From the NCBI GenBank assembly GCA_012728915.1, contig JAAYEC010000030.1, forward strand, positions 30,533 to 94,532: a DNA stretch of 64,000 bases. The letters run 5' to 3'. The notes beneath the pieces were generated by a model. That model worked only from the letters and a program-made list of their open reading frames with translations. It did no database searches and was not told the origin of the DNA. The first letter of the stretch is position 1. Each line of letters starts with the position of its first letter. Made by a program: the position numbers and the translations under genes. The DNA is from Deltaproteobacteria bacterium (lineage in GTDB: Bacteria; Desulfobacterota; Syntrophia; Syntrophales; UBA2192). Positions 26,232 to 35,578 of this stretch are shown in pieces.

Positions 26232-26269
26232 GAGACAAATCCGGCTTCCCTCCCTACGGGAGGGCGGGC

Positions 26270-27046
26270 CTACTGGTTTCGATCGAAGATGATGCGGAGC
26301 CCGTCGAGGGTCAGGAAATCGTCGACCACGTCGATGCTCCTCGTCTCCGGGGCGATGATCTTGGCAAGCCCCCCCGTGGCGACGACCCGGGGGTTCGATC
26401 GGGTCTCGGCCTTCATGCGCTCGACGATCCCGTCGACAAGGCCCGCGTAGCCGAACATGACCCCCGCCTGCATGCTGCTGACCGTGTCCTTCGCGATGAT
26501 CGTCCGCGGCCTCTTGAGCTCCACGCGAGGCAGCTTGGAGGCCTTCTCGAAGAGTGCGTCGGTGGAGATGGCGATGCCCGGAGAAATGACCCCGCCCATG
26601 TATTCGCCCCTCTTCGACACATAGTCGAAGGTGGTCGCGGTGCCGAAGTCCACGACGATCAGCTCCGTCCTGAATTTCTCGTAGGCTGCGACGGCGTTGA
26701 CGATCCGGTCGGCGCCGACCTCCTTCGGGTTGTCGTAGAAGATGGGCATCCCCGTCTTGATCCCCGGCTCCACGATGAGGGGCCTGAGGTGGAAGTACTT
26801 CTGGCACAAGGGCTCCAGGATGTTGAGCATGGGGGGAACGACGCAGGAGATGATGATCCCCGTCAGGCTCACCGGTTTGGCGCCGGACTTGACGGTCTTG
26901 TAGAGGTTCACGATCAGCATGCCGTACTCGTCCACGGTGTGATTGGCGACGGTCCGGATCCGCCAGTCGTAGATGAGCCTGTCTCCGTCGAAAAGCCCCA
27001 GCACGGTGTTGCTGTTCCCCACATCCATGGCCAGCAGCATGATCAC
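26270..27046 (-). CDS. coaX: Type III pantothenate kinase
   Basis: A 258-residue CoaX enzyme that phosphorylates pantothenate in coenzyme A synthesis. It has the ASKHA-type phosphate motif [16 protein letters not shown], the [15 protein letters not shown] segment and the catalytic-region motif [13 protein letters not shown], then GGVISPGI. It overlaps the biotin ligase gene by four bases, a common coaX-birA pairing. The start could be ATG 27046 or 27040. Confidence 0.95.
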   Translation of the reverse strand: MIMLLAMDVGNSNTVLGLFDGDRLIYDWRIRTVANHTVDEYGMLIVNLYKTVKSGAKPVSLTGIIISCVVPPMLNILEPLCQKYFHLRPLIVEPGIKTGMPIFYDNPKEVGADRIVNAVAAYEKFRTELIVVDFGTATTFDYVSKRGEYMGGVISPGIAISTDALFEKASKLPRVELKRPRTIIAKDTVSSMQAGVMFGYAGLVDGIVERMKAETRSNPRVVATGGLAKIIAPETRSIDVVDDFLTLDGLRIIFDRNQ

Positions 27047-27831
27047 AACCTCTCGATATAGACGTCACCGGCGAGCACCCGCTGTGCGCCGGTCTCCCCC
27101 TCGAGCACAAGGGCCCCGCTCGCGTCGAGCCCCGATACGGTGCCCCGCTGGACGCCGTTGCCGAAGACGACCTCGACCCGCCTGCCCACGATGTCGGCAT
27201 ACCGCAGCCAGGTCTCCCGGATGGCGGCCGAGTCGCCCTGGAGGAAAATCCGGTACCACCGCTCCGTTTGCTCGAAGAGTCGGGCGGCCGCGTCGAGCCG
27301 TTGCGCCTCGCACCCGGTCTCGATGCGAAGGGACGTGGCCGTCTCGCGGAGCCCGCGCGGGAAATCGAGCCGGGCCATGTTGACGTTCAGCCCGATGCCG
27401 ATGATGACGAACTGGACCCGATCCCCCCTGGTCCGCATCTCCGTCAGCATGCCGCAGATCTTTTTCCCGCCGACGAGGACGTCGTTGGGCCACTTGAGCC
27501 TCACCCGCCCCGGGCAGTACTGCGCGACCACCTCCGCGACGGCCACGCCCGTCATCAGCGGGATGAGCGACGAAGACACGGCGGGGATATCGGGCCGCAG
27601 GAGCACGGAAAGGTAGAGGTTCTTCGAGGGCGGCGATTCCCAGACCCGGTCCAGTCGCCCCCGGCCCCGGGTCTGCGCGTCGGCCATGACGACCGTGCCC
27701 TCGGGCGCGCCCTGCTGGGCCAGGCGAAGGGCCTCGGAGTTGGTCGATTCCACCTCTTCGAAATACTCGATCCGCCTGCCGACGACCCGGCGGGCAAAGA
27801 AGGTCCTCAGCTCCTCCACGTTCATGTTCAT
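27043..27831 (-). CDS. birA: Biotin-[acetyl-CoA-carboxylase] ligase, without the HTH domain
   Basis: A 262-residue biotin protein ligase. It has the ATP/biotin motif [19 protein letters not shown], the [20 protein letters not shown] segment and a C-terminal SH3-like domain. There is no N-terminal helix-turn-helix, so it is a ligase only and not the repressor form. It would attach biotin to carrier proteins such as the one used by the carboxyltransferase at 37840. Its stop region overlaps the coaX start. Confidence 0.93.
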   Translation of the reverse strand: MNMNVEELRTFFARRVVGRRIEYFEEVESTNSEALRLAQQGAPEGTVVMADAQTRGRGRLDRVWESPPSKNLYLSVLLRPDIPAVSSSLIPLMTGVAVAEVVAQYCPGRVRLKWPNDVLVGGKKICGMLTEMRTRGDRVQFVIIGIGLNVNMARLDFPRGLRETATSLRIETGCEAQRLDAAARLFEQTERWYRIFLQGDSAAIRETWLRYADIVGRRVEVVFGNGVQRGTVSGLDASGALVLEGETGAQRVLAGDVYIERL

Positions 27832-27902
27832 GGTGACAACGAAAGGCGGGATTGCTTCGTCGCTGCGTTCCTCGCAATGACCATTGAGCAGATGTCACTC
27901 AT

Positions 27903-27950
27903 CGCCTTTTGCCTTTTGCCTTTCGCCTTTAGCCTCTAGCCTTTCGCCTT
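27903..27950. repeat. Heptanucleotide-phased repeat at the end of nadC
   Basis: About six degenerate copies of GCCTTT(T/C/A) in seven-base steps. The last copies form the 3' end of nadC, whose stop codon lies in the repeat (27936-27938). Confidence 0.6.
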
Positions 27951-28781
27951 CTTCACCTTCAGCGAGATGTCCGCGGCCCGCGCCGAATGGGTGAGCGCCC
28001 CGGCGGAGATGAAATCGACCCCCGTTGCCGCGATGGCCCCTACCGTGCTGAGCGTCACGTTCCCCGATGCCTCGGCGAGGGCCCGGCCCCCGATGAGCGC
28101 CACGGCTTCCTTCATGGCCTCGACGGTCATGTTGTCCAGCATGATGAGGTCTGCGCCCGCCTCGAGGGCTTCACCGGCCTCGGCGAGGGTTTTTACCTCC
28201 ACCTCGACCCTCGCAAGGAGCGGGGCCCGTTCGCGGACCCGCCGCACAGCCTCTCCAAGGCCCCCGGCCGCCTCGATGTGGTTGTCCTTGATCAAGACCC
28301 CGTCGTAGAGCCCGTAGCGGTGGTTCCGCCCCCCGCCGACCCGCACGCTGTACTTGTCAAGAACCCGCAGGCCCGGCATGGTCTTGCGGGTGTCGAGAAT
28401 CACGGCCTTCGTGCCGGCGACGGCCCGGACGAACTGCGCCGTCAGCGTGGCGATCCCGCACATCCGCTGCAAGAGGTTGAGGGCGACCCGTTCGGCCGTG
28501 AGGATGCTGGACAGGTTGCCCCTGACCGTGGCCAGGACGGTCCCACGGGCCACGTTCGCGCCGTCCTCGAGCGACGTCGAAAAGGCAAGGCCGGCGTCAC
28601 GCAATCGGAAGGCTTCTCGAAAGACCTCCAGACCGGCCACGACCAAATCTTCCTTGGCAAGGGCCGTCGCCGTCCCCTCTTCGGTCCCCGAGAGGACGCA
28701 GGCCGTCGTCAGGTCCCCCGAGCGGATGTCTTCCTCGAGCGCTCTGCGGATGATCCGCCGGACCGCTTCCATCTCCAGCAT
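27936..28781 (-). CDS. nadC: Nicotinate-nucleotide pyrophosphorylase (quinolinate phosphoribosyltransferase)
   Basis: A 281-residue NadC enzyme that makes nicotinate mononucleotide from quinolinate and PRPP in NAD synthesis. It has EDIRSGDLTT, AERVALNLLQRMCGIAT, ILDTRKTMPGLRVLDKYSVR and GGGRNHRYGLYDGVLIKDNH, all family signatures, and ends in SAGALTHSARAADISL. The ATG at 28781 is typical for the family; a longer frame exists. The last residues (KAKG) and the stop come from the heptanucleotide repeat described separately. Confidence 0.95.
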   Translation of the reverse strand: MLEMEAVRRIIRRALEEDIRSGDLTTACVLSGTEEGTATALAKEDLVVAGLEVFREAFRLRDAGLAFSTSLEDGANVARGTVLATVRGNLSSILTAERVALNLLQRMCGIATLTAQFVRAVAGTKAVILDTRKTMPGLRVLDKYSVRVGGGRNHRYGLYDGVLIKDNHIEAAGGLGEAVRRVRERAPLLARVEVEVKTLAEAGEALEAGADLIMLDNMTVEAMKEAVALIGGRALAEASGNVTLSTVGAIAATGVDFISAGALTHSARAADISLKVKKAKG

Positions 28782-28867
28782 GGTCGTTCTCTCGTCACCC
28801 CGATGGGTCCTGTTTCTCCGGGGCAGCTTTGTATGCAAGGCATCCTTGCGAATATGAAGTTAGGAAG

Positions 28868-28946
28868 CGCGGAAGAGCAGAAGAGCGGAGGGGATCCCCT
28901 TCATTCTCTTATCCGCTCTTCCTGAGTTCCTGGCTTCCGCTCTTCA
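28868..28946. repeat. Nested inverted repeat between valS and nadC
   Basis: AGAAGAGCGGA (28879-28889) can pair with TCCGCTCTTCC (28912-28922), and a second TTCCGCTCTTC copy follows at 28935-28945. The 12-base palindrome AGGGGATCCCCT (28889-28900) lies between. It follows the valS stop and could end transcription, but lacks a clean U run. Confidence 0.45.
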
Positions 28947-29004
28947 AATTCTCGAAGCCTCAAGCCGGGCTCCGGTCGGAACCGAAATGGATTTGCACGA
29001 CGGA

Positions 29005-31650
29005 TCATAACTTTTGGAGGGCAGCCTCCAGGGCCGCGAAACGTTCATTCAGCGCCCTCGCCCTGGCCTCCTCCTTGTCGATGACCGCCTGGGCCGCCTT
29101 CTGCCAGAAGTCGGGGTTCTCGAGCTTCCTGTTCACCTGGGCGAGTTCCTTCTCGATCTTGGCCATCTCCTTCTCGAGCCGGGCCTTCTCTCCGGACCTG
29201 TCGAGCTGGCCTTCCAGGATGACGAAGACCTTTACCGGACCCGCGACACCTGCTGCGGCGTCCTTCGGCTCTTCCCCGGCGGATACGATGGAGAGGCTCT
29301 CGAGGCGGGCGAGATTGACGATGTAGCCCGACCCCGACCGCAGCAAAGGCTGCAGGCCCGTCTCCTCCGTCGTCAGCAGGGCCCTGAGCTTCTTCGAAGG
29401 GGAGATCCCCTTCTCGCCCTTGATGTTGCGGATCGAGCCGATGATCTCCATCAGGAGGCCCATGTCACGCTCCGCCGCGTCGTCCTTGAACCGCTCGTCC
29501 ACCGTGGGAAACGGGGCCACCATGATGGAGGGAGCGCCCGTCGAGATCTTCTGCCAGATCTCCTCGGTCACGAAGGGCATGAAGGGGTGCAACAGCTCGA
29601 GGCTTGCGCGCAGCACCGAGAGCATTGTCTCCTGGGCGGCCAGCCTTGCCGCCGGGTTGTCCTTGCCGTAGAGGACGGGCTTGATCAGCTCGAGGTACCA
29701 GTCGCAGAACTCCTGCCAGATGAACCGGTACAGGCGGCCCGCCGCGTCGTTGAAGCGGTACTCGTCGAGGCCCTGCGACACATCGGCAATCGCGTCGTTG
29801 AGGCGGGCCCGGATCCAGCGGTCGGCCAGCGAGTAGTCCTCCCTTTTCACCGTCACGGGACCGTCGGGGAAGCCATCGAGGTTCATCATGCACAGGCGCG
29901 CCGCGTTCCAGATCTTGTTGACGAAGTGCTTGTAGCCCTCGATCCGTTCCTCGGACATGCGGATGTCGCGCCCCTGGGCCGTGAAGGCCGCCAGGGTGAA
30001 GCGGAAGGCGTCAGCGCCGAACTTGTCGATCATTTCGAGGGGGTCGATGATGTTGCCCTTGGACTTGCTCATCTTGTCGCCCTGCGCGTCCCGCACCAGC
30101 GCGTGCAGGTAGACATGCCTGAAGGGCACGTCCTTCATGATGTAGAGGCCCATCATCATCATGCGAGCCACCCAGAAGAAGAGGATGTCGAAGCCGGTGA
30201 TGAGCAGCGTCGTGGGGTAGAAGGTCCTGACGGCCGGCTTGTCGTCCGGCCAGCCTAGCGTCGTGAAGGGCCAGAGGGCCGAGCTGAACCACGTGTCCAG
30301 GACGTCCTCCTCCTGCTTGAGGTTCCCGCCCTCGCACTTCGGGCACGCCACCGGGTCGTCGGTCTGCACGATCACTTCGCCGCAGCCCTCGCAGGTCCAC
30401 AGGGGGATGCGGTGGCCCCACCAGATCTGCCGCGAGATGCACCAGTCGCGGATGTTGTTCATCCACTCGAAGTAGGTCGCGTCCCACATGGAGGGGATGA
30501 GCTTCGTGTCGCCCTTTACGACGGCGGCGATGGCCGTCCTGGCCAGGGGCGCTACCTTGACGAAGTACTGGGCCGAGACGGCGGGCTCGACGTCCGTCTT
30601 GCAGCGGTAGCAGCGCCCGATGTTGTGGCTGTACTCCTCGATCCGAATGAGGTAGCCGCCCTTCTCGAGATCCTTCACGACGTTCTTCCGGGCCTCGTAG
30701 CGGTCCTGGCCCCTGTAGATGCCGCCGTTTTCGTTGATGACGGCGCTGCCGTCCATGATCTTGATGATCTCGAGGTTGTGCCGCCCGGCGATGGCGAAGT
30801 CCGCCGCGTCGCAGGCCGGCGTTATCTTCACGGCGCCCGAGCCGAAGTCCATCGTCACGTAGTCGTCGGCGATGACGGGGATCTCCTTGTTGACGAGCGG
30901 CAGGATCACCATTTTCCCGACGACGTCCTTGTAGCGCGGGTCGTTGGGGTTGACGGCCACGGCCGTGTCTCCCAGCATCGTCTCAGGGCGCGTGGTGGCG
31001 ACGCTGATCTCCCCCGTGCCGTCGGCATAGGGGTAGCGGATGTGCCAGAGGTTGCTCTTCTCCTGCTCGAACTCGACCTCGAGATCCGAGATGGCCGTGT
31101 GGCACCGGGGGCACCAGTTGACGATGTAGTCGCCCTTGTAGATGAGGCCGTCGTGCCAGAGCCGCACGAAGACCTCGCGCACCGCCCGCGAGAGCCCCTC
31201 GTCCATGGTGAAGCGCTCGCGCTCCCAGTCGCAGGAGCAGCCGAGCCGCTGGAGCTGGTTCAGGATAACCCCGCCGTACTTTTCTTTCCACGTCCAGACG
31301 CGCTCGATGAATTTCTCGCGGCCCAGGTCATGCCGGGTCTTCCCTTCCTTTGCAAGTTCCTGCTCGACCACGTTCTGGGTCGCGATCCCGGCATGGTCCG
31401 TGCCCGGCATCCAGAGGGCGTTGTAGCCCTGCATGCGTCGATAGCGGGTCATGATGTCCTGCAGGGTGTTGTTCAGGGCGTGCCCCATGTGGAGCATCCC
31501 CGTCACGTTGGGGGGCGGGATGACGATGCAGAAGGGCGGCCGGTCGCTCGTGTCCTGCGCATGGAAATACCGGTTTTTCAGCCAGTGCTCGTACCACTTC
31601 GCCTCCACATCCTTCGACTCGTAGGTCTTGGGCAGCGTCTTGACGTCCAT
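29005..31650 (-). CDS. valS: Valyl-tRNA synthetase
   Basis: An 881-residue class I aminoacyl-tRNA synthetase. The HIGH signature appears as GMLHMGHALNNT, the KMSKS loop as GDKMSKSKGN, and the editing domain has VATTRPETMLGDTAVAV. Two zinc-type Cys pairs are present (WCPRCH, CEGCGEV). The last 70 residues are the expected coiled coil that contacts tRNA. I chose the ATG at 31650, which has GGGGGG just upstream; the ATG at 31662 lacks a site. A promoter candidate lies 80 bases upstream. Confidence 0.96.
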   Translation of the reverse strand: MDVKTLPKTYESKDVEAKWYEHWLKNRYFHAQDTSDRPPFCIVIPPPNVTGMLHMGHALNNTLQDIMTRYRRMQGYNALWMPGTDHAGIATQNVVEQELAKEGKTRHDLGREKFIERVWTWKEKYGGVILNQLQRLGCSCDWERERFTMDEGLSRAVREVFVRLWHDGLIYKGDYIVNWCPRCHTAISDLEVEFEQEKSNLWHIRYPYADGTGEISVATTRPETMLGDTAVAVNPNDPRYKDVVGKMVILPLVNKEIPVIADDYVTMDFGSGAVKITPACDAADFAIAGRHNLEIIKIMDGSAVINENGGIYRGQDRYEARKNVVKDLEKGGYLIRIEEYSHNIGRCYRCKTDVEPAVSAQYFVKVAPLARTAIAAVVKGDTKLIPSMWDATYFEWMNNIRDWCISRQIWWGHRIPLWTCEGCGEVIVQTDDPVACPKCEGGNLKQEEDVLDTWFSSALWPFTTLGWPDDKPAVRTFYPTTLLITGFDILFFWVARMMMMGLYIMKDVPFRHVYLHALVRDAQGDKMSKSKGNIIDPLEMIDKFGADAFRFTLAAFTAQGRDIRMSEERIEGYKHFVNKIWNAARLCMMNLDGFPDGPVTVKREDYSLADRWIRARLNDAIADVSQGLDEYRFNDAAGRLYRFIWQEFCDWYLELIKPVLYGKDNPAARLAAQETMLSVLRASLELLHPFMPFVTEEIWQKISTGAPSIMVAPFPTVDERFKDDAAERDMGLLMEIIGSIRNIKGEKGISPSKKLRALLTTEETGLQPLLRSGSGYIVNLARLESLSIVSAGEEPKDAAAGVAGPVKVFVILEGQLDRSGEKARLEKEMAKIEKELAQVNRKLENPDFWQKAAQAVIDKEEARARALNERFAALEAALQKL

Positions 31651-31729
31651 CGGTCCCCCCATCGATATTCGCTGAGTGTTTGAAAGCCCTCTCGGCCCCG
31701 GCCTTCGATGAAAGACGGTAATGTCCGGT

Positions 31730-31758
31730 TTTCTATCCGGTAAGACGGCTTACGTCAA
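31730..31758 (-). promoter_or_regulatory. Promoter candidate for valS
   Basis: On the minus strand TTGACG (31753-31758) and TAGAAA (31730-31735) are 17 bases apart, pointing into valS. Confidence 0.4.
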
Positions 31759-31805
31759 GGAAATTTCAGGGAATCGAGGCTGCGGCGGGACGGCGGCGGG
31801 CAGGC

Positions 31806-32723
31806 TCACCGGATGCGGAGAAACGATGCGATCCGCCCCTTGACGGGACCGGTCTCGGTCGGGTGAAACCACTCGATGCCGGTCTCCCCCCGGAACCAGG
31901 TCATCTGCCTCCGGGCGTAACGACGGGTGTCCCGCTGCATGAACCGGAGGGCTTCATCAAGGGGGATCTCGCCCTTCAAGTATCGGATGATGTATCGATA
32001 TCCAAGTGTCCGTAAAGGTATTAGTTTTTCGTGATAACCCATGGAGAGGACGCGCTCGGTTTCCCCGACCAGTCCCGACTCGATCATCTGCGCGGCCCGG
32101 ACATCGATGCGGCGGCGGATCTCTTCCCGGTCCCGGTACAGGCCGATCTTGAGGGCCTCGTAACGGACATCCCGGAACCCGTGCCTTCGCTGCTTCTCCG
32201 AGATCCGCTCCCCCGTCAAGACGGCAGTCTCCAGCGCCCTGACGATGCGGACCCTGTCGCGGGGATGAATCCTCGCGGCCGCATCGGGATCCCTTTCCAT
32301 CAGGCGGCCACGGAGCTCTTCGAGGCTTTCCCCTTCGAGCGTCTCGCGGTAGCGCCGTCCCCGTTCTTCATCGGGCCCCTCGATGATCCCGCCGGTGAGA
32401 GCCCGGACGTAGAGACCCGTTCCGCCGACGACGAAGGCGGTCTTTCCGCCTGAGAGATTCCCGATGACCCCTGACGCCATCCTGTCGAAGCGTGCCGCGC
32501 TGAACCCTTCCCCGGGATCGACGATGTCGATGAGGTGGTGGGCAACCCTGTCTCGCTCCGCGCGGGTCGGCTTCGAGGTGCCGATGTCGAGATGCCGGTA
32601 GACCTGCATGGAATCGGCGCTGACGATCTCGCCGCCGAAGGACTCGGCCAGCTCCAGGGAGAGCTCCGTCTTGCCGACAGCCGTCGGCCCGACGATGATG
32701 ACGATCTTCGGCTTGGTCTGCAT
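31806..32723 (-). CDS. miaA: tRNA dimethylallyltransferase
   Basis: A 305-residue MiaA enzyme that isopentenylates A37 of tRNAs reading UNN codons. It has the P-loop VGPTAVGKTELSLELA, the substrate motif SADSMQVYRHLDIGTSKP and, near the end, RDTRRYARRQMTWFRG. The ATG at 32723 gives the usual start. It lies 82 bases after mutL on the same strand; mutL-miaA is a widespread pair. Confidence 0.95.
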   Translation of the reverse strand: MQTKPKIVIIVGPTAVGKTELSLELAESFGGEIVSADSMQVYRHLDIGTSKPTRAERDRVAHHLIDIVDPGEGFSAARFDRMASGVIGNLSGGKTAFVVGGTGLYVRALTGGIIEGPDEERGRRYRETLEGESLEELRGRLMERDPDAAARIHPRDRVRIVRALETAVLTGERISEKQRRHGFRDVRYEALKIGLYRDREEIRRRIDVRAAQMIESGLVGETERVLSMGYHEKLIPLRTLGYRYIIRYLKGEIPLDEALRFMQRDTRRYARRQMTWFRGETGIEWFHPTETGPVKGRIASFLRIR

Positions 32724-32805
32724 CTTTCGACCTCGCGCAGGCGGGATGCCCGCCTCCGCCCTTTTGCCCTGCGCCTTTCTCCCCGGGCATGGAGTGCACA
32801 GCGGT

Positions 32806-34611
32806 CTATGCCCGTTTGAACATCCTCTCGATCGTCGTGGCGGGAAACTCGACAAACACCGGCCTGCCGTGGGGGCAGTTGGAGGCAAAGGGAATGCTGT
32901 CCAGGTCGCGGCACATACGCCTGACCTCGTCGACGGCGAGGACCTGGCGGGCCTTGACCGCTCCCCGGCAGGCCATCCGTATGAGGATCCGGTTGCGCTT
33001 TTCGTCCTGCGGTATTCCCGAATCGGAGATTCCGTCGAGGATCTCCCTCACCAGGGCCCGGACGTCCGTGTCCGCCAGCAGCGCCGGAACGGACTTGACG
33101 ACGGCCGTGTTTTCCCCGAAGGGCTCGACCTCCACTCCCGCCTCGAGCAGCAAATCCCGCGATGCCGCGAGGAGCTGGAAATCCCCCGGGCTCAGCTCCA
33201 TGATCTCCGGGATGAGCAGGCTCTGCGCCTCGGGACGGCCCCCTCTCGGCGCCCGGAGAGACTCGTACAGGATCCTCTCGTGGGCGGCGTGCTGATCGAT
33301 AAGGATCATCGTGCCCGGCGCCGCGAACACGAGGTAGGTTGCCTCGACCTGGCCGAGATACTCCAGGGACGAGAAGGCGATCGGCCGCCGCGGCGACGCC
33401 CCCTGCGTGAACAGTTCTTCGGGTTCCGTGCCGAAATCGGGAACATCCTCCAGGGGGCGAACCGACGGGGAGGGCCGGTGTGCGGCGATGCCGGCCGAAA
33501 GGCTGTAGCGAAGCAGGGCTTCGGCTGTGCCGAAGCGCCCCGGGGCGACCTGCCACCGGGCCATCCCGGAGGCCGGCGGCGAGCCTGCTGCCGGCCTGAC
33601 CCCCGAGAGGGCCTCCACAAGGCCCTGCCGGATCAGTTCCCGCACGTCCTGCGGGCGGCGGAAGCGCACCTCCAGCTTGGCCGGATGGACGTTGACGTCG
33701 ATCGTCTCCGGCGGCATCTCCAGGAAGACGGCACAGGCGGGGTACTTGCGGGCCTCGAGGAGATTGCGGTAGGCGTTCATGACGGCCTGCGACAGGAGGG
33801 CGTCCCGCACGTAGCGGCCGTTGACGTAGAAGAACAGGCTCCGCGTCGAGGAGCGCGTGAAGTCCGGTCTCGAGACAAACCCCCAGAGGCGCATCCCCGG
33901 TGCGCCGGCTTCGACAGGGATCAGGTGATTGCGCAGGTCGCTTCCGAGCAGCAGGACGATCCGGTCGCGCAGGGTTTCCGTCCGCGGGACCTCGAGCAGC
34001 GTCCTCTCCCCGGCCGTGACCCTCGCCCGCACCCGCCCGTGCGGCAGCAGCACGCGGACGATGATGTCGAGGCAGTGACCCTGCTCCGTGGCGTCCTGCC
34101 GCAAAAACTTCCTGCGCACGGGAAGCGAGCCGAAGATCCGGCTCACGGCGATCGTCGTGCCCTCGGGGCAGCCGACGGCCTCGTTTTCCAGAACGGCTCC
34201 GTTCTCCACGACGATGCGCGTGCCCTCCACGTCGTCGCGCCGCCGGGTGGCCATCTCCACGCGGGAGACCGCCGCGATGCTCGGCAGCGCCTCGCCCCGG
34301 AACCCGAAGGACCGAACGCCGTAGAGATCGGCAACGGTGAGGATCTTGCTCGTGGCGTGCCTTTCGAAGGCGACGGCAACCTCCTGCGGAGAGATGCCGG
34401 AGCCGTTGTCGGCGATCCGGATCGCCTCCTTGCCGCCGCCCCGCAGATCGACGGCGACGTCCGTGGCGCCCGCGTCGATGGCGTTCTCCAGCAGCTCCTT
34501 CACGATGGACGAGGGCCTCTCGATGACCTCGCCGGCGGCGATCTTCGAGGCAACCTCATGGGGGAGAACGGTAATTCGTTGAGTCAATCCGCGATTCACA
34601 ATTTTTTCCAT
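32806..34611 (-). CDS. mutL: DNA mismatch repair protein MutL (endonuclease-type)
   Basis: A 601-residue MutL. The GHKL ATPase domain has VIERPSSIVKELLENAIDAG, IADNGSGI and FGFRGEALPSIAAVS. The C-terminal domain has the metal-binding DQHAAHERILYE, with ACRGAVKA and CPHGRPVF, which are the marks of nicking-competent MutL found in bacteria without MutH. The centre (about residues 340-410) is a low-complexity linker. No mutS is in the window. Confidence 0.95.
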   Translation of the reverse strand: MEKIVNRGLTQRITVLPHEVASKIAAGEVIERPSSIVKELLENAIDAGATDVAVDLRGGGKEAIRIADNGSGISPQEVAVAFERHATSKILTVADLYGVRSFGFRGEALPSIAAVSRVEMATRRRDDVEGTRIVVENGAVLENEAVGCPEGTTIAVSRIFGSLPVRRKFLRQDATEQGHCLDIIVRVLLPHGRVRARVTAGERTLLEVPRTETLRDRIVLLLGSDLRNHLIPVEAGAPGMRLWGFVSRPDFTRSSTRSLFFYVNGRYVRDALLSQAVMNAYRNLLEARKYPACAVFLEMPPETIDVNVHPAKLEVRFRRPQDVRELIRQGLVEALSGVRPAAGSPPASGMARWQVAPGRFGTAEALLRYSLSAGIAAHRPSPSVRPLEDVPDFGTEPEELFTQGASPRRPIAFSSLEYLGQVEATYLVFAAPGTMILIDQHAAHERILYESLRAPRGGRPEAQSLLIPEIMELSPGDFQLLAASRDLLLEAGVEVEPFGENTAVVKSVPALLADTDVRALVREILDGISDSGIPQDEKRNRILIRMACRGAVKARQVLAVDEVRRMCRDLDSIPFASNCPHGRPVFVEFPATTIERMFKRA

Positions 34612-34657
34612 CCTTAATACCCGCGCCCCGATAGCGAGACTCGACCGTTCTCGGCAA

Positions 34658-34738
34658 AGGGCTAAGGGCGAATGGCTAAGGGGAAGATCAGAAAGCCTTT
34701 AGCCTTTAGCCTTTAGCCTTTAGCCTTTAGCCTTTAGC
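34658..34738. repeat. Heptanucleotide array AGCCTTT, six exact copies, with inverted copies beside it
   Basis: Six exact AGCCTTT units start at 34694, 34701, 34708, 34715, 34722 and 34729. Immediately to the left, 34658-34682 holds the same heptad in the other orientation (AAGGGCT-like units), so the region can fold back. The last units form the 3' end of rmlD including its stop codon. Confidence 0.85.
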
Positions 34739-35578
34739 CCTCATCTGCGACAGGCAGTCGTTCAGCGCCACCTGCCAGGGCCTCATGGCCTTTTTCGTCG
34801 CCTCCATGAACTTGCGGTTGCTCAGCACCGAATAGGCCGGACGCGCCGCTTTCCGGTTCAGCTCGCCGGACTTGATGGGCACCACCGTGACCCCCGCTAC
34901 CTGGGCGTATTCCAGGATCCGCCGGGCAAACTCGTACCAGCTGCACACGCCCCGGTTGGTGACATGGTACGTGCCGGTGCAGTCGAGCTTCAGGAGAAGC
35001 TTCGTGGCCTGTGCCAGATCCAGCGTGAAGGTGGGCGATCCCACCTGGTCATCGACGACGCGGAGCGTCCCCTCGTCCTTGACCTTCGCCAGGATGGCCT
35101 TGACGAAGTTCTTTCCGCCGCGGCCGTAGAGCCAGGCGGTCCGGATCAGCAGGTGGCGCTCCAGGGTCTCGGCGAGCGCCTCTTCGCCCTTGCGTTTCGA
35201 TTCCCCGTAGACGTTGATGGGCCGGCAGACGTCGTCCTCGAGGTAGGGTTCCCCCTTCGTCCCGTCGAAGACGTAGTCGGTGCTGTAGTGGACGGCCTTC
35301 GCCCCGGCGGCCCTGCAGGCCTCGGCCACGTTGCGCACCCCGACGGCATTGACGGCGAAGCATGCCTCGCGGTTGGTCTCGCAGCCGTCCACGTCGGTGT
35401 AGGCGACGGCGTTGACGACCGCCCCGGGGCGAAACTCCCCCAGAATCCGGACGCAGTCCGCCGCCGACGTGATGTCGAATTCGGCCATGTCGACGCCGAG
35501 TACCTCGTGCTCCCGGCCCAGGATCTCGATGAGGTCGCTTCCCAGCATCCCCCTGTGCCCCATCACCAGTATCCTCAT
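34727..35578 (-). CDS. rmlD: dTDP-4-dehydrorhamnose reductase
   Basis: A 283-residue short-chain reductase that performs the last step of dTDP-L-rhamnose synthesis. It has the NAD(P) motif ILVMGHRGMLGSDLIEIL, VNAVAYTDVDGCE, the catalytic STDYVFDG and YGESKRKGEEA (Tyr-x3-Lys), and TAWLYGRGGKNFV. It overlaps truA by four bases in an ATGA, so the two are coupled. Its last residues (RAKG) and stop are built from the AGCCTTT repeat. Other rml genes are not in the window. Confidence 0.93.
   Translation of the reverse strand: MRILVMGHRGMLGSDLIEILGREHEVLGVDMAEFDITSAADCVRILGEFRPGAVVNAVAYTDVDGCETNREACFAVNAVGVRNVAEACRAAGAKAVHYSTDYVFDGTKGEPYLEDDVCRPINVYGESKRKGEEALAETLERHLLIRTAWLYGRGGKNFVKAILAKVKDEGTLRVVDDQVGSPTFTLDLAQATKLLLKLDCTGTYHVTNRGVCSWYEFARRILEYAQVAGVTVVPIKSGELNRKAARPAYSVLSNRKFMEATKKAMRPWQVALNDCLSQMRAKG

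Noticed and set aside
26250..26266. CCCTCCC/GGGAGGG hairpin between coaX and the kinase as a terminator
   Set aside because: The stem is short and has no U run on either strand.
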